The translations under genes and the position numbers were made by a program. From assembly GCA_017502975.1 (NCBI GenBank), contig JAFVTV010000050.1, positions 1 through 41,246 of the forward strand: DNA of 41,246 nt. The letters are read 5' to 3'. Positions 33,307-41,246 of the stretch are shown in pieces; position 1 is the stretch's first letter, and each line of letters begins with the position of its first letter. Below the pieces are notes generated by a model that saw only the letters and a list, made by a program, of their open reading frames with translations, ran no database searches and was not told the origin of the DNA. Origin of the DNA: Clostridia bacterium. GTDB lineage: Bacteria > Bacillota > Clostridia > Oscillospirales > CAG-272.

Positions 33307-34191
33307 ATGAAAGGCATTATTTTGGCCGGAGGTTCCGGAACAAGACTCTATCCTTTGACCATCGTAACATCAAAACAATTATTGCCGGTTTACGATAAGC
33401 CCATGATCTATTATCCTTTGTCTACACTTATGTTAGCGGGAATCAAGGATATTTTGATCATTTCAACTCCCACCGATCTTCCCAACTTTGAAAAGCTTCT
33501 TGGAAACGGAAGCGATTACGGCATCAAACTTTCTTACGCCGTTCAACCCTCGCCCGATGGGCTGGCGCAAGCATTTATCATTGGTGAAGAATTTATTGGT
33601 GATGATGAGTGCGCCATGATCCTTGGCGATAACATTTTCTATGGCGGTGGCTTTGGCGAAAGACTTAGCAGGGCAAAGAATAACGCTTTAAACGGAAAAG
33701 CAACGGTGTTCGGTTATTATGTAAATGACCCTGAACGTTTTGGTATTATGGAGTTTGATGAAAACTTAAAAATACTTTCGGTTGAGGAAAAGCCGAAAGA
33801 GCCCAAGTCAAATTATTGTATAACGGGATTGTATTTCTATCCGAAGGGTGTTGCCCAAAAGGCAAAGCAGGTAAAGCCGTCTTGGCGCGGCGAGCTTGAG
33901 ATCACCACGCTAAATGATATGTATCTTCAAGAAGACAACCTTCAGGGTGTAATTTTGGGAAGAGGCTTTTCATGGCTTGATACCGGTACCATGGATTCTC
34001 TTGTGGAAGCTACTGAATTTGTTCAAATGGTTGAAAAAAGGCAGGGCGTAAAAATTTCCTCGCCCGAGGAGATTGCATATAAAAACAATTGGATCACAAA
34101 GGAAGAACTTTTGCGATCTGCCGAAAGGTACGGAAAATCTCCGTACGGCTTACATCTGAAAAACGTTGCGCAAGGAAAGTTTATATATTAA
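33307..34191 (+). CDS. rmlA: Glucose-1-phosphate thymidylyltransferase
   Basis: A 294-residue nucleotidyltransferase of standard RmlA size. The signature [11 protein letters not shown] is at the start, then [41 protein letters not shown] and [16 protein letters not shown]. It makes dTDP-glucose from dTTP and glucose-1-phosphate, the entry to dTDP-rhamnose and dTDP-amino-sugars. The ATG at 33307 is chosen over an in-frame GTG at 33298 because GGAGGTG sits at 33294-33300. Its partners rmlC and rmlB lie 4-6 kb downstream in the same orientation, while no rmlD is visible. Base composition returns to the average of the host here. Confidence 0.96.
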   Translation: MKGIILAGGSGTRLYPLTIVTSKQLLPVYDKPMIYYPLSTLMLAGIKDILIISTPTDLPNFEKLLGNGSDYGIKLSYAVQPSPDGLAQAFIIGEEFIGDDECAMILGDNIFYGGGFGERLSRAKNNALNGKATVFGYYVNDPERFGIMEFDENLKILSVEEKPKEPKSNYCITGLYFYPKGVAQKAKQVKPSWRGELEITTLNDMYLQEDNLQGVILGRGFSWLDTGTMDSLVEATEFVQMVEKRQGVKISSPEEIAYKNNWITKEELLRSAERYGKSPYGLHLKNVAQGKFIY

Positions 34192-34216
34192 CAAGGCTTC
34201 CATATGCAGAGCATTT

Positions 34217-34264
34217 GTTTTATAAAACGGACAGGTCCTGAAGGAAGGATGCTTGTTAACAAGC
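34217..34264. promoter_or_regulatory. Two palindromes upstream of the flippase gene
   Basis: GTTTTATAAAAC (34217-34228) and GCTTGTTAACAAGC (34251-34264) are both perfect palindromes in the 122-base gap between rmlA and the flippase. No strong promoter or T-run accompanies them, though TTGTTA with TATAAA (34253 and 34274, 15-base spacer) is a weak candidate. Confidence 0.35.
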
Positions 34265-34313
34265 AACAATATTTATAAAATCCACCCGGAATGAGAGGCA
34301 AAGAATTTGAAGT

Positions 34314-35837
34314 ATGAGAAGTAAAAATGCAGCAAAAGCTCTTGTAATGCATTTGGGCTACGAGGTGCTTGTTTTCGCTCTCGGCATCATTTTTCCTCGG
34401 TTTATCATCCTTGAATACGGCTCGGAGATCAATGGCTTGACCGCTACCATTACCAGAGTTTTGTCCTTGATCAATCTGATTCAAGCCGGTGCTGTCGGTG
34501 CCGCTATATTTCAAATGTATAAACCGGTTGCGGAGAATGACTACGAGACGCAAAGCGCTATTCTGTATGCATCACGCCGTTTTTACAATCGAATAACTGT
34601 CGTTTATTTTGCGGTGGCATTGATCGCGGGCGTGTTTTACAGTTTCCATTTACACAACGAAACTCTTGGCTTTATAGAGATTCTGATTGCCTTCCTTATT
34701 TTGGCGATAAACGGCTCGGGCGCTTTGCTTTTCAATTCGATCTGCGACATCTATGTGTCATCGCATCAAAAGAAGTATTATCTTACCATCGCAATGCTTT
34801 GCGAGCAGATCGTAAGGTATCTTTGCCTTGTGATAGTGTTACTGCTTCATCTTCATTTCTTGTGCATATACATTGCCTATTTACTTGGTGGAGTTGTAAG
34901 TGTAGCAGTTAATTTGTATCTATACAAAAAGCTTTCTCGGGGGAGGATCACAAACGATCCCAAGAATAAGGATTATGAGATCTCCGACAGAAAATATTTA
35001 ATGATGTCCAGCGTTGGCAGTGAGGCTGTTACCGCCTCCCCCTCTATCATAATTACAACCTTTGTAAGCCTTGTTGCTTCAAGCGTGTTTTCTGTTTATG
35101 CAATGGTTTTCACTTCTATGAAAACCGTATTGAACTCTATTCAACTTTCTTTTTCGGCGATTTTCGGCAATCTTGTAAAAACTTCTGATGATGAGCATGT
35201 CGGTGAAGTGTATTCGGTAATAGAATACATAACCATTGCACTCGGTGCTGTCTGCGCGGCTTGTGTAGGCTATTTGCTTATTCCATTTATAAAATTGTAC
35301 ACGGCCGGTATTACAGATGCAGAGTATTTACATATTCAACTTGTGATTTTTGTTGTTGCGTACACCGCGATATTCGCCTTCAGAACATCGTTTTCCTATG
35401 TAGCGACGGTATACGGATTATTTAAACAGATCTGTAGGATCACGCTGTTTTTCGGGATTTTGGGAATTGTTGTGTCGGCACTGTGCGTTATATTTGCAGG
35501 TATGTCTTATGTTATGTGCGGCTTGCTTTTAAACCAGATCGGTTGTGCAGTATCAACGCTGTATGTTATAAAAAAGAACATTGGCTGGTATGATATAGTC
35601 CCGCTTCTTCGCAGAACGCTTGTGATGCTGTTGATGGCCTCGTGTGCGCTTTTCGTTTATTTCACGCTTACGCCTGTTATTACCTCTTGGATCGCTTGGG
35701 TAATATATGGGGTGATCTCGTTTGCTTTTGCAGGTGCTTTGTGGCTGTTGTATTCTGTTTTGTTTGAGCGTAGGATCCTGAAAGATATAGTAGCATACGG
35801 CAAAAAATTGCTGGCTAAAAGAAAATTGGCAGGCTAG
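34314..35837 (+). CDS. Wzx-like polysaccharide flippase
   Basis: A 507-residue integral membrane protein with about twelve to fourteen hydrophobic segments and the MOP/Wzx layout. The N-terminal segment FALGIIFPRFIILEYGSEING and the following helix pair resemble oligosaccharide flippases of Firmicutes capsule loci. It would move the lipid-linked repeat unit across the membrane for the polymerase. A TGA lies two codons upstream in frame, so the first possible start is the ATG at 34314; the nearest Shine-Dalgarno-like AGAGG is about 15 bases away, which is distant. A short in-frame-overlapping mini-ORF (34291) may couple translation. The tail is basic (KKLLAKRKLAG). Confidence 0.85.
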   Translation: MRSKNAAKALVMHLGYEVLVFALGIIFPRFIILEYGSEINGLTATITRVLSLINLIQAGAVGAAIFQMYKPVAENDYETQSAILYASRRFYNRITVVYFAVALIAGVFYSFHLHNETLGFIEILIAFLILAINGSGALLFNSICDIYVSSHQKKYYLTIAMLCEQIVRYLCLVIVLLLHLHFLCIYIAYLLGGVVSVAVNLYLYKKLSRGRITNDPKNKDYEISDRKYLMMSSVGSEAVTASPSIIITTFVSLVASSVFSVYAMVFTSMKTVLNSIQLSFSAIFGNLVKTSDDEHVGEVYSVIEYITIALGAVCAACVGYLLIPFIKLYTAGITDAEYLHIQLVIFVVAYTAIFAFRTSFSYVATVYGLFKQICRITLFFGILGIVVSALCVIFAGMSYVMCGLLLNQIGCAVSTLYVIKKNIGWYDIVPLLRRTLVMLLMASCALFVYFTLTPVITSWIAWVIYGVISFAFAGALWLLYSVLFERRILKDIVAYGKKLLAKRKLAG

Positions 35838-35863
35838 ATACAGTTTTGATTCATTGTTATTTA

Positions 35864-35889
35864 ATTCATTGGGGAATGAATGATTTTTA
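35864..35889 (+). terminator. Weak AT-rich hairpin after the flippase gene
   Basis: ATTCATT-GGGG-AATGAAT (35864-35881) is a perfect 7-bp inverted repeat followed by GATTTTTAG. The stem is AT-rich, so termination would be weak; it could equally be a binding site for the 35957 gene. Confidence 0.45.
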
Positions 35890-35956
35890 GTAAAGAAAGA
35901 GTGTGTGCCGGCAAAGGTGTCTGCAGCCCACATAAATAAAGGGAGGATATAAAAGT

Positions 35957-37087
35957 ATGTCTATTCAAGTTTTAAAGCCGAAATTTCATGTTGATGAGTG
36001 CCTTGACGCAGTGCGTGAGTGCCTTGAAAAGGGCTGGACAGGTATGGGATTCAAAACAGTTGAGTTTGAAGAAGAATGGAAAAAATATACCGGTCATAAA
36101 TATGCGTATTACTTAAACTCAAATACGGTGGGCCTTCATCTGGCTGTAAAGATTTTGAAGATGAACAACGGTTGGCAGGATGACGATGAGATCATCACAA
36201 CGCCTATTACCTTCGTTTCTACCAACCTTGCTATTGAATATGAGAATATGAAGCCCGTGTTTGCTGATGTGGATGAGTATTTGTGCATTGATCCCGAGGA
36301 TGCAGAGAAAAAGATCACCGACAAGACCCGCGCGATCATTTTCGTTGGTTACGGCGGACGTGTAGGTCAGCTGGAGAAAATCATTGCACTGTGCAAAAAA
36401 TACGGCTTGAAGTTGATTTTGGATGCGGCGCATATGTCCGGTACCCGTATCAACGGCGTGGTTCCCGGCACTCTTGACGGCGTAGACGTAACGGTTTATT
36501 CCTTCCAAGCGGTGAAAAATCTGGCAACAGGTGACAGCGGTATGATCTGCTGGGCTGATGAGAAGTCTGCCGAGCTCACCCGCATGCTTGCTTGGTGTGG
36601 AATTAATAAGGATACGTATGCACGCTCCAATAAGGGTACATATGCTTGGAAATACGATGTGGATTATATCGGCTATAAGTACAACGGCAATGCCATCATG
36701 GGCGCTATTGGCCTTGTACAGCTGAAGTACTTGGATGAGGAGAACGCTCGTCGCCGTGAGATCGTAAGGATGTACAATGAGGGATTCAAAAACAATCCCA
36801 AGATCAAGATCGTCCCTGCAAACTATGCAGATGAGTGCTCCTTCCACTTGTATGAGTTAATTGTTCCGGATCGTGAGGATCTTTTGAATAAGCTGGCTCA
36901 AAAGGGAATTAACTGCGGCGTGCATTACCGTGATAACACGGAATACAGTGTATTTGCTTTTGGGCACGGTACATGTCCAACTGCCCACGAGGTCAGCCAA
37001 CATCTCATCACCATGCCCCTTCATATGTGGCTTACGGATGAGGATGTGAAGAGCATTATTGACGGTGTGAACGAGTTTGTAAAATAA
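35957..37087 (+). CDS. DegT/DnrJ/EryC1 sugar aminotransferase
   Basis: A 376-residue PLP aminotransferase of the DegT family. It shows GWTGMGFKTVEFEEEW, LNSNTVGLHLAV for cofactor contact, ILDAAHMSGTRIN with the PLP-binding Asp, and the PLP lysine Lys187 in YSFQAVKNLATGDSGM. Such enzymes add an amino group from glutamate to a keto sugar bound to dTDP or UDP. RmlA and RmlB make dTDP-4-keto-6-deoxyglucose in this locus, and a GNAT acetyltransferase follows. The likely product is therefore a dTDP-amino-dideoxyhexose that is then acetylated. Which carbon is aminated is not clear. GGGAGG is upstream of the ATG. Confidence 0.92.
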   Translation: MSIQVLKPKFHVDECLDAVRECLEKGWTGMGFKTVEFEEEWKKYTGHKYAYYLNSNTVGLHLAVKILKMNNGWQDDDEIITTPITFVSTNLAIEYENMKPVFADVDEYLCIDPEDAEKKITDKTRAIIFVGYGGRVGQLEKIIALCKKYGLKLILDAAHMSGTRINGVVPGTLDGVDVTVYSFQAVKNLATGDSGMICWADEKSAELTRMLAWCGINKDTYARSNKGTYAWKYDVDYIGYKYNGNAIMGAIGLVQLKYLDEENARRREIVRMYNEGFKNNPKIKIVPANYADECSFHLYELIVPDREDLLNKLAQKGINCGVHYRDNTEYSVFAFGHGTCPTAHEVSQHLITMPLHMWLTDEDVKSIIDGVNEFVK

Positions 37088-37125
37088 GATCGTATTATAT
37101 TTCTATTGCGAAAGGAATTGATCTG

Positions 37126-37659
37126 ATGCAAAAGGTATTGCTCCGACCGATCGGTGTAGAGGATACGGATAACATTGTTCGCTGGCGTAATAGCGAACAA
37201 GTAAAAAGAAATCTGTTTTCTCAAGCCAATATTACGCGCGAAAGTCATCTTGAGTATCTTAAGCGTTTTGTTGAAACGGGAAGATGCAAGCAGTTTATTA
37301 TTGAGGTAGCAGACGCCCACTTGGATATCGGTACTGTGTTCATTAAGAATATTGATGAGGATAACAGAAAAGCGGAATTTGGTATATTGATTGGCGAAGA
37401 GTGTGCCAGAGGCAAGGGGTACGGAACTGCCGCAACTGATCAGATGTTGAAAATTGCATTTGAGCAATACAACATGAATCGAATTTATCTGCACGTTCTA
37501 GAGGAAAATATTGCAGGCATCAAGGCGTATCTGAAGGCAGGATTCATAAAAGAAGGGCTTCTGATAGAAGATTTCTGTCGCGGAGAACAATACCATAATG
37601 TTGTCGTGATGGGTATAACGCAACGTGATTGGATTCGCAAAAAAGAACACACTTTCTGA
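37126..37659 (+). CDS. GNAT-family N-acetyltransferase
   Basis: A 177-residue GNAT acetyltransferase. The N-terminal part VLLRPIGVEDTDNIVRWRN is typical of RimJ/RimL and PseH-like enzymes. The acetyl-CoA binding stretch reads ARGKGYGTAATDQML, and the final strands contain KAYLKAGFIKEG. It probably acetylates the amino group of the sugar nucleotide made by the DegT aminotransferase 38 bases upstream. The best analogy is with PseH- or FdtC-like steps, but the sequence does not prove the substrate. GAAAGGAATT precedes the ATG. Confidence 0.9.
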   Translation: MQKVLLRPIGVEDTDNIVRWRNSEQVKRNLFSQANITRESHLEYLKRFVETGRCKQFIIEVADAHLDIGTVFIKNIDEDNRKAEFGILIGEECARGKGYGTAATDQMLKIAFEQYNMNRIYLHVLEENIAGIKAYLKAGFIKEGLLIEDFCRGEQYHNVVVMGITQRDWIRKKEHTF

Positions 37660-37736
37660 AGAATTTATAATTAATTATTATTCTCTTATGCTCAAAAGGT
37701 AAGTGAAAAATTAAAAATATTCAACCTTTGTAAAAT

Positions 37737-38189
37737 GTGTATAATTTAAGGTTGGATAAATTGCTAAAGTATACATTTACCATGAACCCTGTTGTTCGTC
37801 AGGCTGCGCAGGAAGAGTTGGGTGACTGTAAGCAGATTCATATCATTGAGCCTGTAGAGGTGTTTGATTGCCACAACTTTGAGGCGCGCTCTTATCTGTG
37901 CCTGACTGATTCCGGCGGAATTCAGGAGGAATGTCCTTCCTACGGCGTACCGGTTTTGGTTATGCGAGATACCACCGAGCGCCCTGAGGGCGTAGAGGCA
38001 GGCACCTTGAAATTGGTTGGTACAAATGAAGAAACAATCTACCGTGCATTCTCTGAACTTTTGGATAACAGGGAAGCGTATGATAGGATGAGCAAGGCTT
38101 GCAATCCCTATGGCGATGGACGTGCGTGTAAGCGAATTGCCGATATTCTTGAATTTGGTGCTTACGAGCCTTGGACGGCATCGAAGTAA
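37737..38189 (+). pseudogene. UDP-N-acetylglucosamine 2-epimerase, C-terminal remnant
   Basis: A 150-codon open frame matches only the last third to half of the non-hydrolysing UDP-GlcNAc 2-epimerase (WecB/MnaA). The match runs from the NPVVR segment through RSYLCLTDSGGIQEE and VLVMRDTTERPEGVEAGT to NPYGDGRACKRIADIL. The family has about 370-380 residues with the main catalytic residues in the missing N-terminal half. The first candidate codon is a GTG at 37737, and neither it nor the ATG at 37782 has a ribosome binding site. The upstream 80 bases are AT-rich and unrelated. It is best read as the tail of a deleted gene left by recombination in the locus. Confidence 0.88.
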
Positions 38190-38279
38190 TGGAATAATTT
38201 GCTGTAATTACAGGGGAATATGTCACTTTTAGGTAGCATGATACGGCACGCGTATGTTTGAAAGAAGTGGAGGACCAAA

Positions 38280-38831
38280 ATGGGTAAATTTAAATTCACA
38301 CAAACAGAAATCAAGGATCTCTACATGATTGAGCCGACAGTTTTTGGAGACCATAGAGGATATTTTATGGAAACATATAATGCTCAGTCGTTTAAGGAGG
38401 CGGGGCTTGATTACATTTTTGTTCAGGACAACCAGTCCAGTAGCCGTAAAGGGGTTCTGCGCGGATTGCATTTTCAGAAAACGTATCCGCAAACAAAACT
38501 TGTTCGTGTTCTTAAGGGTGAAGTGTTTGATGTGGCAGTAGATCTTCGCAGGGACAGCCAAACATACGGAAAATGGGTAGGCGTGTTTTTGTCAGAAGAA
38601 AATAAAAAGCAGTTTCTTATTCCAAAAGGGTTTGCTCACGGTTTTGTGGTAACCAGCGATTATGCCGAGTTTGCTTACAAATGCGATGATTTTTATCATC
38701 CCGAGGATGAAGGCGGACTTCTGTGGAACGATCCGGATATCGGCATCGAATGGCCAAATGTTGGAGAAATTATTTTGAGCGAAAAAGACAAAAAGAATCT
38801 TACGCTTAAAGAAAGCCAATTTTCGTTTTAA
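38280..38831 (+). CDS. rmlC: dTDP-4-dehydrorhamnose 3,5-epimerase
   Basis: A 183-residue cupin of RmlC size. Landmarks are FGDHRGYFMETYNAQSF, QDNQSSSRKGVLRGLHFQ with the catalytic His, LVRVLKGEVFDVAVDLRR, and IPKGFAHGFVV. It epimerises C3 and C5 of dTDP-4-keto-6-deoxyglucose made by RmlB, on the way to dTDP-L-rhamnose. The reductase RmlD is not in this window. GTGGAGG is 7 bases before the ATG. It starts 91 bases after the epimerase remnant, and a CTGTAATTACAG palindrome (38202-38213) lies in that gap. Confidence 0.95.
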   Translation: MGKFKFTQTEIKDLYMIEPTVFGDHRGYFMETYNAQSFKEAGLDYIFVQDNQSSSRKGVLRGLHFQKTYPQTKLVRVLKGEVFDVAVDLRRDSQTYGKWVGVFLSEENKKQFLIPKGFAHGFVVTSDYAEFAYKCDDFYHPEDEGGLLWNDPDIGIEWPNVGEIILSEKDKKNLTLKESQFSF

Positions 38832-38845
38832 GGAGAGTAAAGACA

Positions 38846-39871
38846 ATGAAAAAAACGATTCTTGTAACGGGCGGTGCCGGATTTATAGGGTCAAATTTTG
38901 TCTATATGTTGCTTGAAGAACGTCCCGATTGGAAAATCGTTTGTGTGGATGCCCTCACTTACGCAGCCAACATCCATACACTCAATGGCGCGATGCAGCA
39001 TCCGAATTTTGTGTTTTACAAAGAGGACATTCGCAATCGTTCTGGTATTTTTGAGATCTTTGAGAAAGAGCACCCCGATATCGTTGTGAATTTTGCTGCT
39101 GAATCCCATGTTGACCGTTCTATTGAGAATCCCGGAATTTTTCTTGAAACCAATATTCTCGGCACGCAGGTTATGATGGATGCTTGCCGCAAGTACGGCG
39201 TGGAGCGTTTTCATCAGGTCGGAACTGACGAGGTTTACGGAGATCTTCCGCTTGACCGCCCCGATCTGTTTTTCCATGAGGATACACCCATACATACAAG
39301 CAGCCCCTACTCTACCTCTAAGGCAAGCGCGGATCTGCTTGCGTTGGCGTACCATCGCACCTATGGGCTTCCTGTGACTATTTCACGGTGCTCTAATAAC
39401 TACGGTCCATATCAGTTCCCCGAAAAGTTGATCCCCCTTATGATCAATAATGCTTCTCACGATAAGCCTCTCCCTGTGTATGGAGAAGGTCTTAATGTTC
39501 GCGACTGGCTTTACGTAAAGGATCATTGCTACGGAATTTTGGCAGTGCTCGAAAAAGGGAAAGTCGGTGAAGTATATAATCTTGGTGGGCATAATGAGAA
39601 GGCAAACATTGAAATAGTAAAGATCATCCTCAGTGAATTGGGCAAGCCGGAAAGTTTAATTACTTACGTTGCTGATCGCAAAGGTCACGATCAAAGATAT
39701 GCGATCGATCCAAGCAAAGCCAATAAAGAACTTGGCTGGGGGCCCACCACGATGTTTGCAGAAGGTATTAAACTTACGATCCAGTGGTATAAGGATCATA
39801 TGGATTGGGTGGAAGAGTGTACCAGCGGTGAATACGTAAAGTATTACGAGGAAATGTACGAAAAACGATAA
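38846..39871 (+). CDS. rmlB: dTDP-glucose 4,6-dehydratase
   Basis: A 341-residue extended short-chain dehydrogenase/reductase. The NAD-binding TGGAGFIGSNF is at residues 8-18. The segment AAESHVDRSI and the TDEVYG motif are present, and the catalytic YxxxK is YSTSK, followed by RCSNNYGPYQFPEKLIP. It turns dTDP-glucose into dTDP-4-keto-6-deoxyglucose, the branch point for RmlC and for the DegT aminotransferase. The start lies 14 bases after rmlC with AAGGAGAG upstream. Confidence 0.97.
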   Translation: MKKTILVTGGAGFIGSNFVYMLLEERPDWKIVCVDALTYAANIHTLNGAMQHPNFVFYKEDIRNRSGIFEIFEKEHPDIVVNFAAESHVDRSIENPGIFLETNILGTQVMMDACRKYGVERFHQVGTDEVYGDLPLDRPDLFFHEDTPIHTSSPYSTSKASADLLALAYHRTYGLPVTISRCSNNYGPYQFPEKLIPLMINNASHDKPLPVYGEGLNVRDWLYVKDHCYGILAVLEKGKVGEVYNLGGHNEKANIEIVKIILSELGKPESLITYVADRKGHDQRYAIDPSKANKELGWGPTTMFAEGIKLTIQWYKDHMDWVEECTSGEYVKYYEEMYEKR

Positions 39872-39895
39872 TTTATCACAAAGAGGGACTCATGT

Positions 39896-40984
39896 ATGTA
39901 CGAATTTAATATTGATATGCGAAAGCAAACAGTTTTTGTTACCGGCGCGGCCGGCTTTATTGGCTCTAATCTTGTGATGGAACTGATTCGCTCTGTGCCG
40001 AGCATTAAGATCGTGGGTCTTGACAATATGAACGATTATTACGATGTTTCTATCAAGGAATATCGACTTTCCAAGATCGAAAAACTTGTAGCAGAGTATC
40101 CCGACTGTGCGTGGGAGTTTGTTCGCGGCAATCTTGCTGACCGCGCGCTGATTGATGGTTTGTTTGAAAAACACCGGTTTTCAGTTGTTGTCAATCTTGC
40201 GGCACAAGCAGGCGTGCGTTACTCTATTACCAATCCGGATGTTTATATTGAGAGCAACATCATCGGCTTTTACAACATCCTTGAAGCCTGCCGCGCGACG
40301 ATGAATACCGATCATCCGGTAGAGCATCTTGTTTATGCATCCTCATCTTCCGTTTACGGAACAAACAAAAAGATTCCGTATTCGACCGATGACAAGGTGG
40401 ACAACCCTGTTTCACTTTATGCGGCAACCAAAAAGAGCAATGAGTTAATGGCACATGCCTATTCTAAACTTTACAACATTCCCTCAACAGGTTTGCGCTT
40501 CTTTACCGTTTACGGCCCTGCCGGCCGTCCCGATATGGCGTATTTTGGCTTTACCAATAAGTTGCTGAAGGGCGAAACCATTGAGATCTTCAATTACGGA
40601 AATTGCAAGCGCGATTTCACTTACGTTGATGACATTGTAGAGGGCGTCAAGCGCGTGATGCAATGCGCCCCCGAAAAGCAGACGGGTGAGGATGGGCTTC
40701 CGTTGCCGCCTTACCGCGTATATAATATTGGAAACAGCAGCCCTGAAAATCTGCTGGATTTCGTTACAATTTTGCAAGAGGAACTGCTCCGTGCAGGCGT
40801 GCTTCCCGCCGATTATGATTTCGAGGCACACAAAAAGTTAGTGCCTATGCAACCGGGAGATGTGCCTGTGACCTATGCCGATACCACTGCTCTTGAGCAA
40901 GATCTGGGCTTTAAGCCTGCCACCCCTTTGCGCACGGGGCTGCGCCGATTTGCGGAGTGGTATAAAGAATTTTACAAAGTATAA
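39896..40984 (+). CDS. NAD-dependent epimerase, UDP-glucuronate 4-epimerase-like
   Basis: A 362-residue extended SDR enzyme. The NAD loop is TGAAGFIGSNL, and LDNMNDYYDVSIKEYRL corresponds to the region of UDP-glucuronate 4-epimerases that recognises the nucleotide sugar. AAQAGVRYSITNP, the SSSSVYG strand and the catalytic YAATK follow, then RFFTVYGPAGRPDMA. It most likely converts UDP-glucuronate to UDP-galacturonate. That agrees with the UDP-glucose dehydrogenase gene that begins downstream. The ATG at 39896 has AGAGGG upstream; a shorter start at M8 is possible. Confidence 0.9.
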   Translation: MYEFNIDMRKQTVFVTGAAGFIGSNLVMELIRSVPSIKIVGLDNMNDYYDVSIKEYRLSKIEKLVAEYPDCAWEFVRGNLADRALIDGLFEKHRFSVVVNLAAQAGVRYSITNPDVYIESNIIGFYNILEACRATMNTDHPVEHLVYASSSSVYGTNKKIPYSTDDKVDNPVSLYAATKKSNELMAHAYSKLYNIPSTGLRFFTVYGPAGRPDMAYFGFTNKLLKGETIEIFNYGNCKRDFTYVDDIVEGVKRVMQCAPEKQTGEDGLPLPPYRVYNIGNSSPENLLDFVTILQEELLRAGVLPADYDFEAHKKLVPMQPGDVPVTYADTTALEQDLGFKPATPLRTGLRRFAEWYKEFYKV

Positions 40985-41065
40985 TTATGCCGAATCAGTT
41001 GCCATGGAGAAGCACTCGTAGGAACTGCAGGAACGCATCATAATTAATTTAAAAAGAAAGTGAGT

Positions 41066-41246
41066 ATGATGAAAATGAAAATTGCAGTTGCGGGGACCGG
41101 CTACGTCGGTCTATCTATGGCAGTTTTACTGGCACAGCACAACCAGGTTACTGCCGTTGACGTGATTCCCCAAAAGGTGGAGATGATCAACGCCAAAAAA
41201 TCTCCCATAAAGGACAAGGAGATCGAGGAATATCTGGCCACCAAGG
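41066..41246 (+). CDS. ugd: UDP-glucose 6-dehydrogenase, N-terminal part only
   Basis: Sixty codons are visible before the window ends. They encode [20 protein letters not shown], the N-terminal NAD-binding segment of UDP-glucose/GDP-mannose dehydrogenases, then a [15 protein letters not shown] strand-helix pair. The enzyme oxidises UDP-glucose to UDP-glucuronate, the substrate of the epimerase just upstream. ATG codons stand at 41066, 41069 and 41075; AAAGTGAG before the first favours 41066, though the domain begins at the third. The rest of the gene is off the right edge. Confidence 0.88.
   Translation, partial: MMKMKIAVAGTGYVGLSMAVLLAQHNQVTAVDVIPQKVEMINAKKSPIKDKEIEEYLATK

Noticed and set aside
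37737-38189. A functional short epimerase
   Set aside because: The catalytic N-terminal half is absent and there is no ribosome binding site, so a pseudogene remnant is more likely.

Overview
The window reads as chromosome of a Gram-positive member of the Bacillota, most likely class Clostridia and plausibly a gut Oscillospirales/Ruminococcaceae-type organism. The evidence is Bacillus-like promoters (several exact or near-exact TTGACA-N17-TATAAT), strong AGGAGG-type ribosome binding sites, intrinsic terminators, meso-diaminopimelate dehydrogenase, a FeoA/FeoB/Cys-rich trio, a clostridial-style split purine pathway, and GC-rich inverted-repeat elements of a kind common between genes in gut Firmicutes. 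No rRNA, tRNA, CRISPR array or transposase gene was recognised.

Left part (1-8 kb), housekeeping and metals: a truncated aconitase-family hydratase on the minus strand; a ferrous-iron uptake operon (feoA, feoB, small Cys-rich membrane protein) with GTTAG-N6-CTAAC boxes typical of a DtxR/IdeR-like iron repressor; a divergent pair of small genes (unknown protein and a CxxC heavy-metal-associated protein); diaminopimelate dehydrogenase; a NUDIX hydrolase set among palindromic repeats; and the manganese exporter mntP behind a yybP-ykoY manganese riboswitch.

Middle part (7.9-19.9 kb): a long purine operon controlled by a ZTP (pfl) riboswitch, in the order purE, purF-like, purM, purN, purO-type IMP cyclohydrolase, stand-alone AICAR transformylase, glyA, purD, fused purL/purQ, ending at a strong terminator. 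GlyA can supply the one-carbon units used by PurN and the AICAR transformylase. The PurF-like protein lacks the N-terminal catalytic cysteine and other glutaminase residues but keeps the PRPP loop and cysteines matching the iron-sulfur ligands. Then follow a murA and a TetR-regulated ABC exporter.

Right part (23.5-41.2 kb): a surface-polysaccharide locus preceded by an AT-rich control region full of palindromes. It opens with an unusual set (HpcH/HpaI-type aldolase, PLP decarboxylase, initiating sugar-phosphate transferase, class IV aminotransferase), then glycosyltransferases, a serine-acetyltransferase-like protein, a Wzy-like polymerase, rmlA, a Wzx-like flippase, a DegT sugar aminotransferase, a GNAT acetyltransferase, a broken UDP-GlcNAc 2-epimerase, rmlC, rmlB, a UDP-glucuronate 4-epimerase-like gene and the start of a UDP-glucose dehydrogenase. 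Together these look like a Wzx/Wzy-type capsule or exopolysaccharide pathway using dTDP-6-deoxy/amino sugars and uronic acids. The 29.6-33.3 kb stretch is visibly more AT-rich and looks horizontally exchanged.
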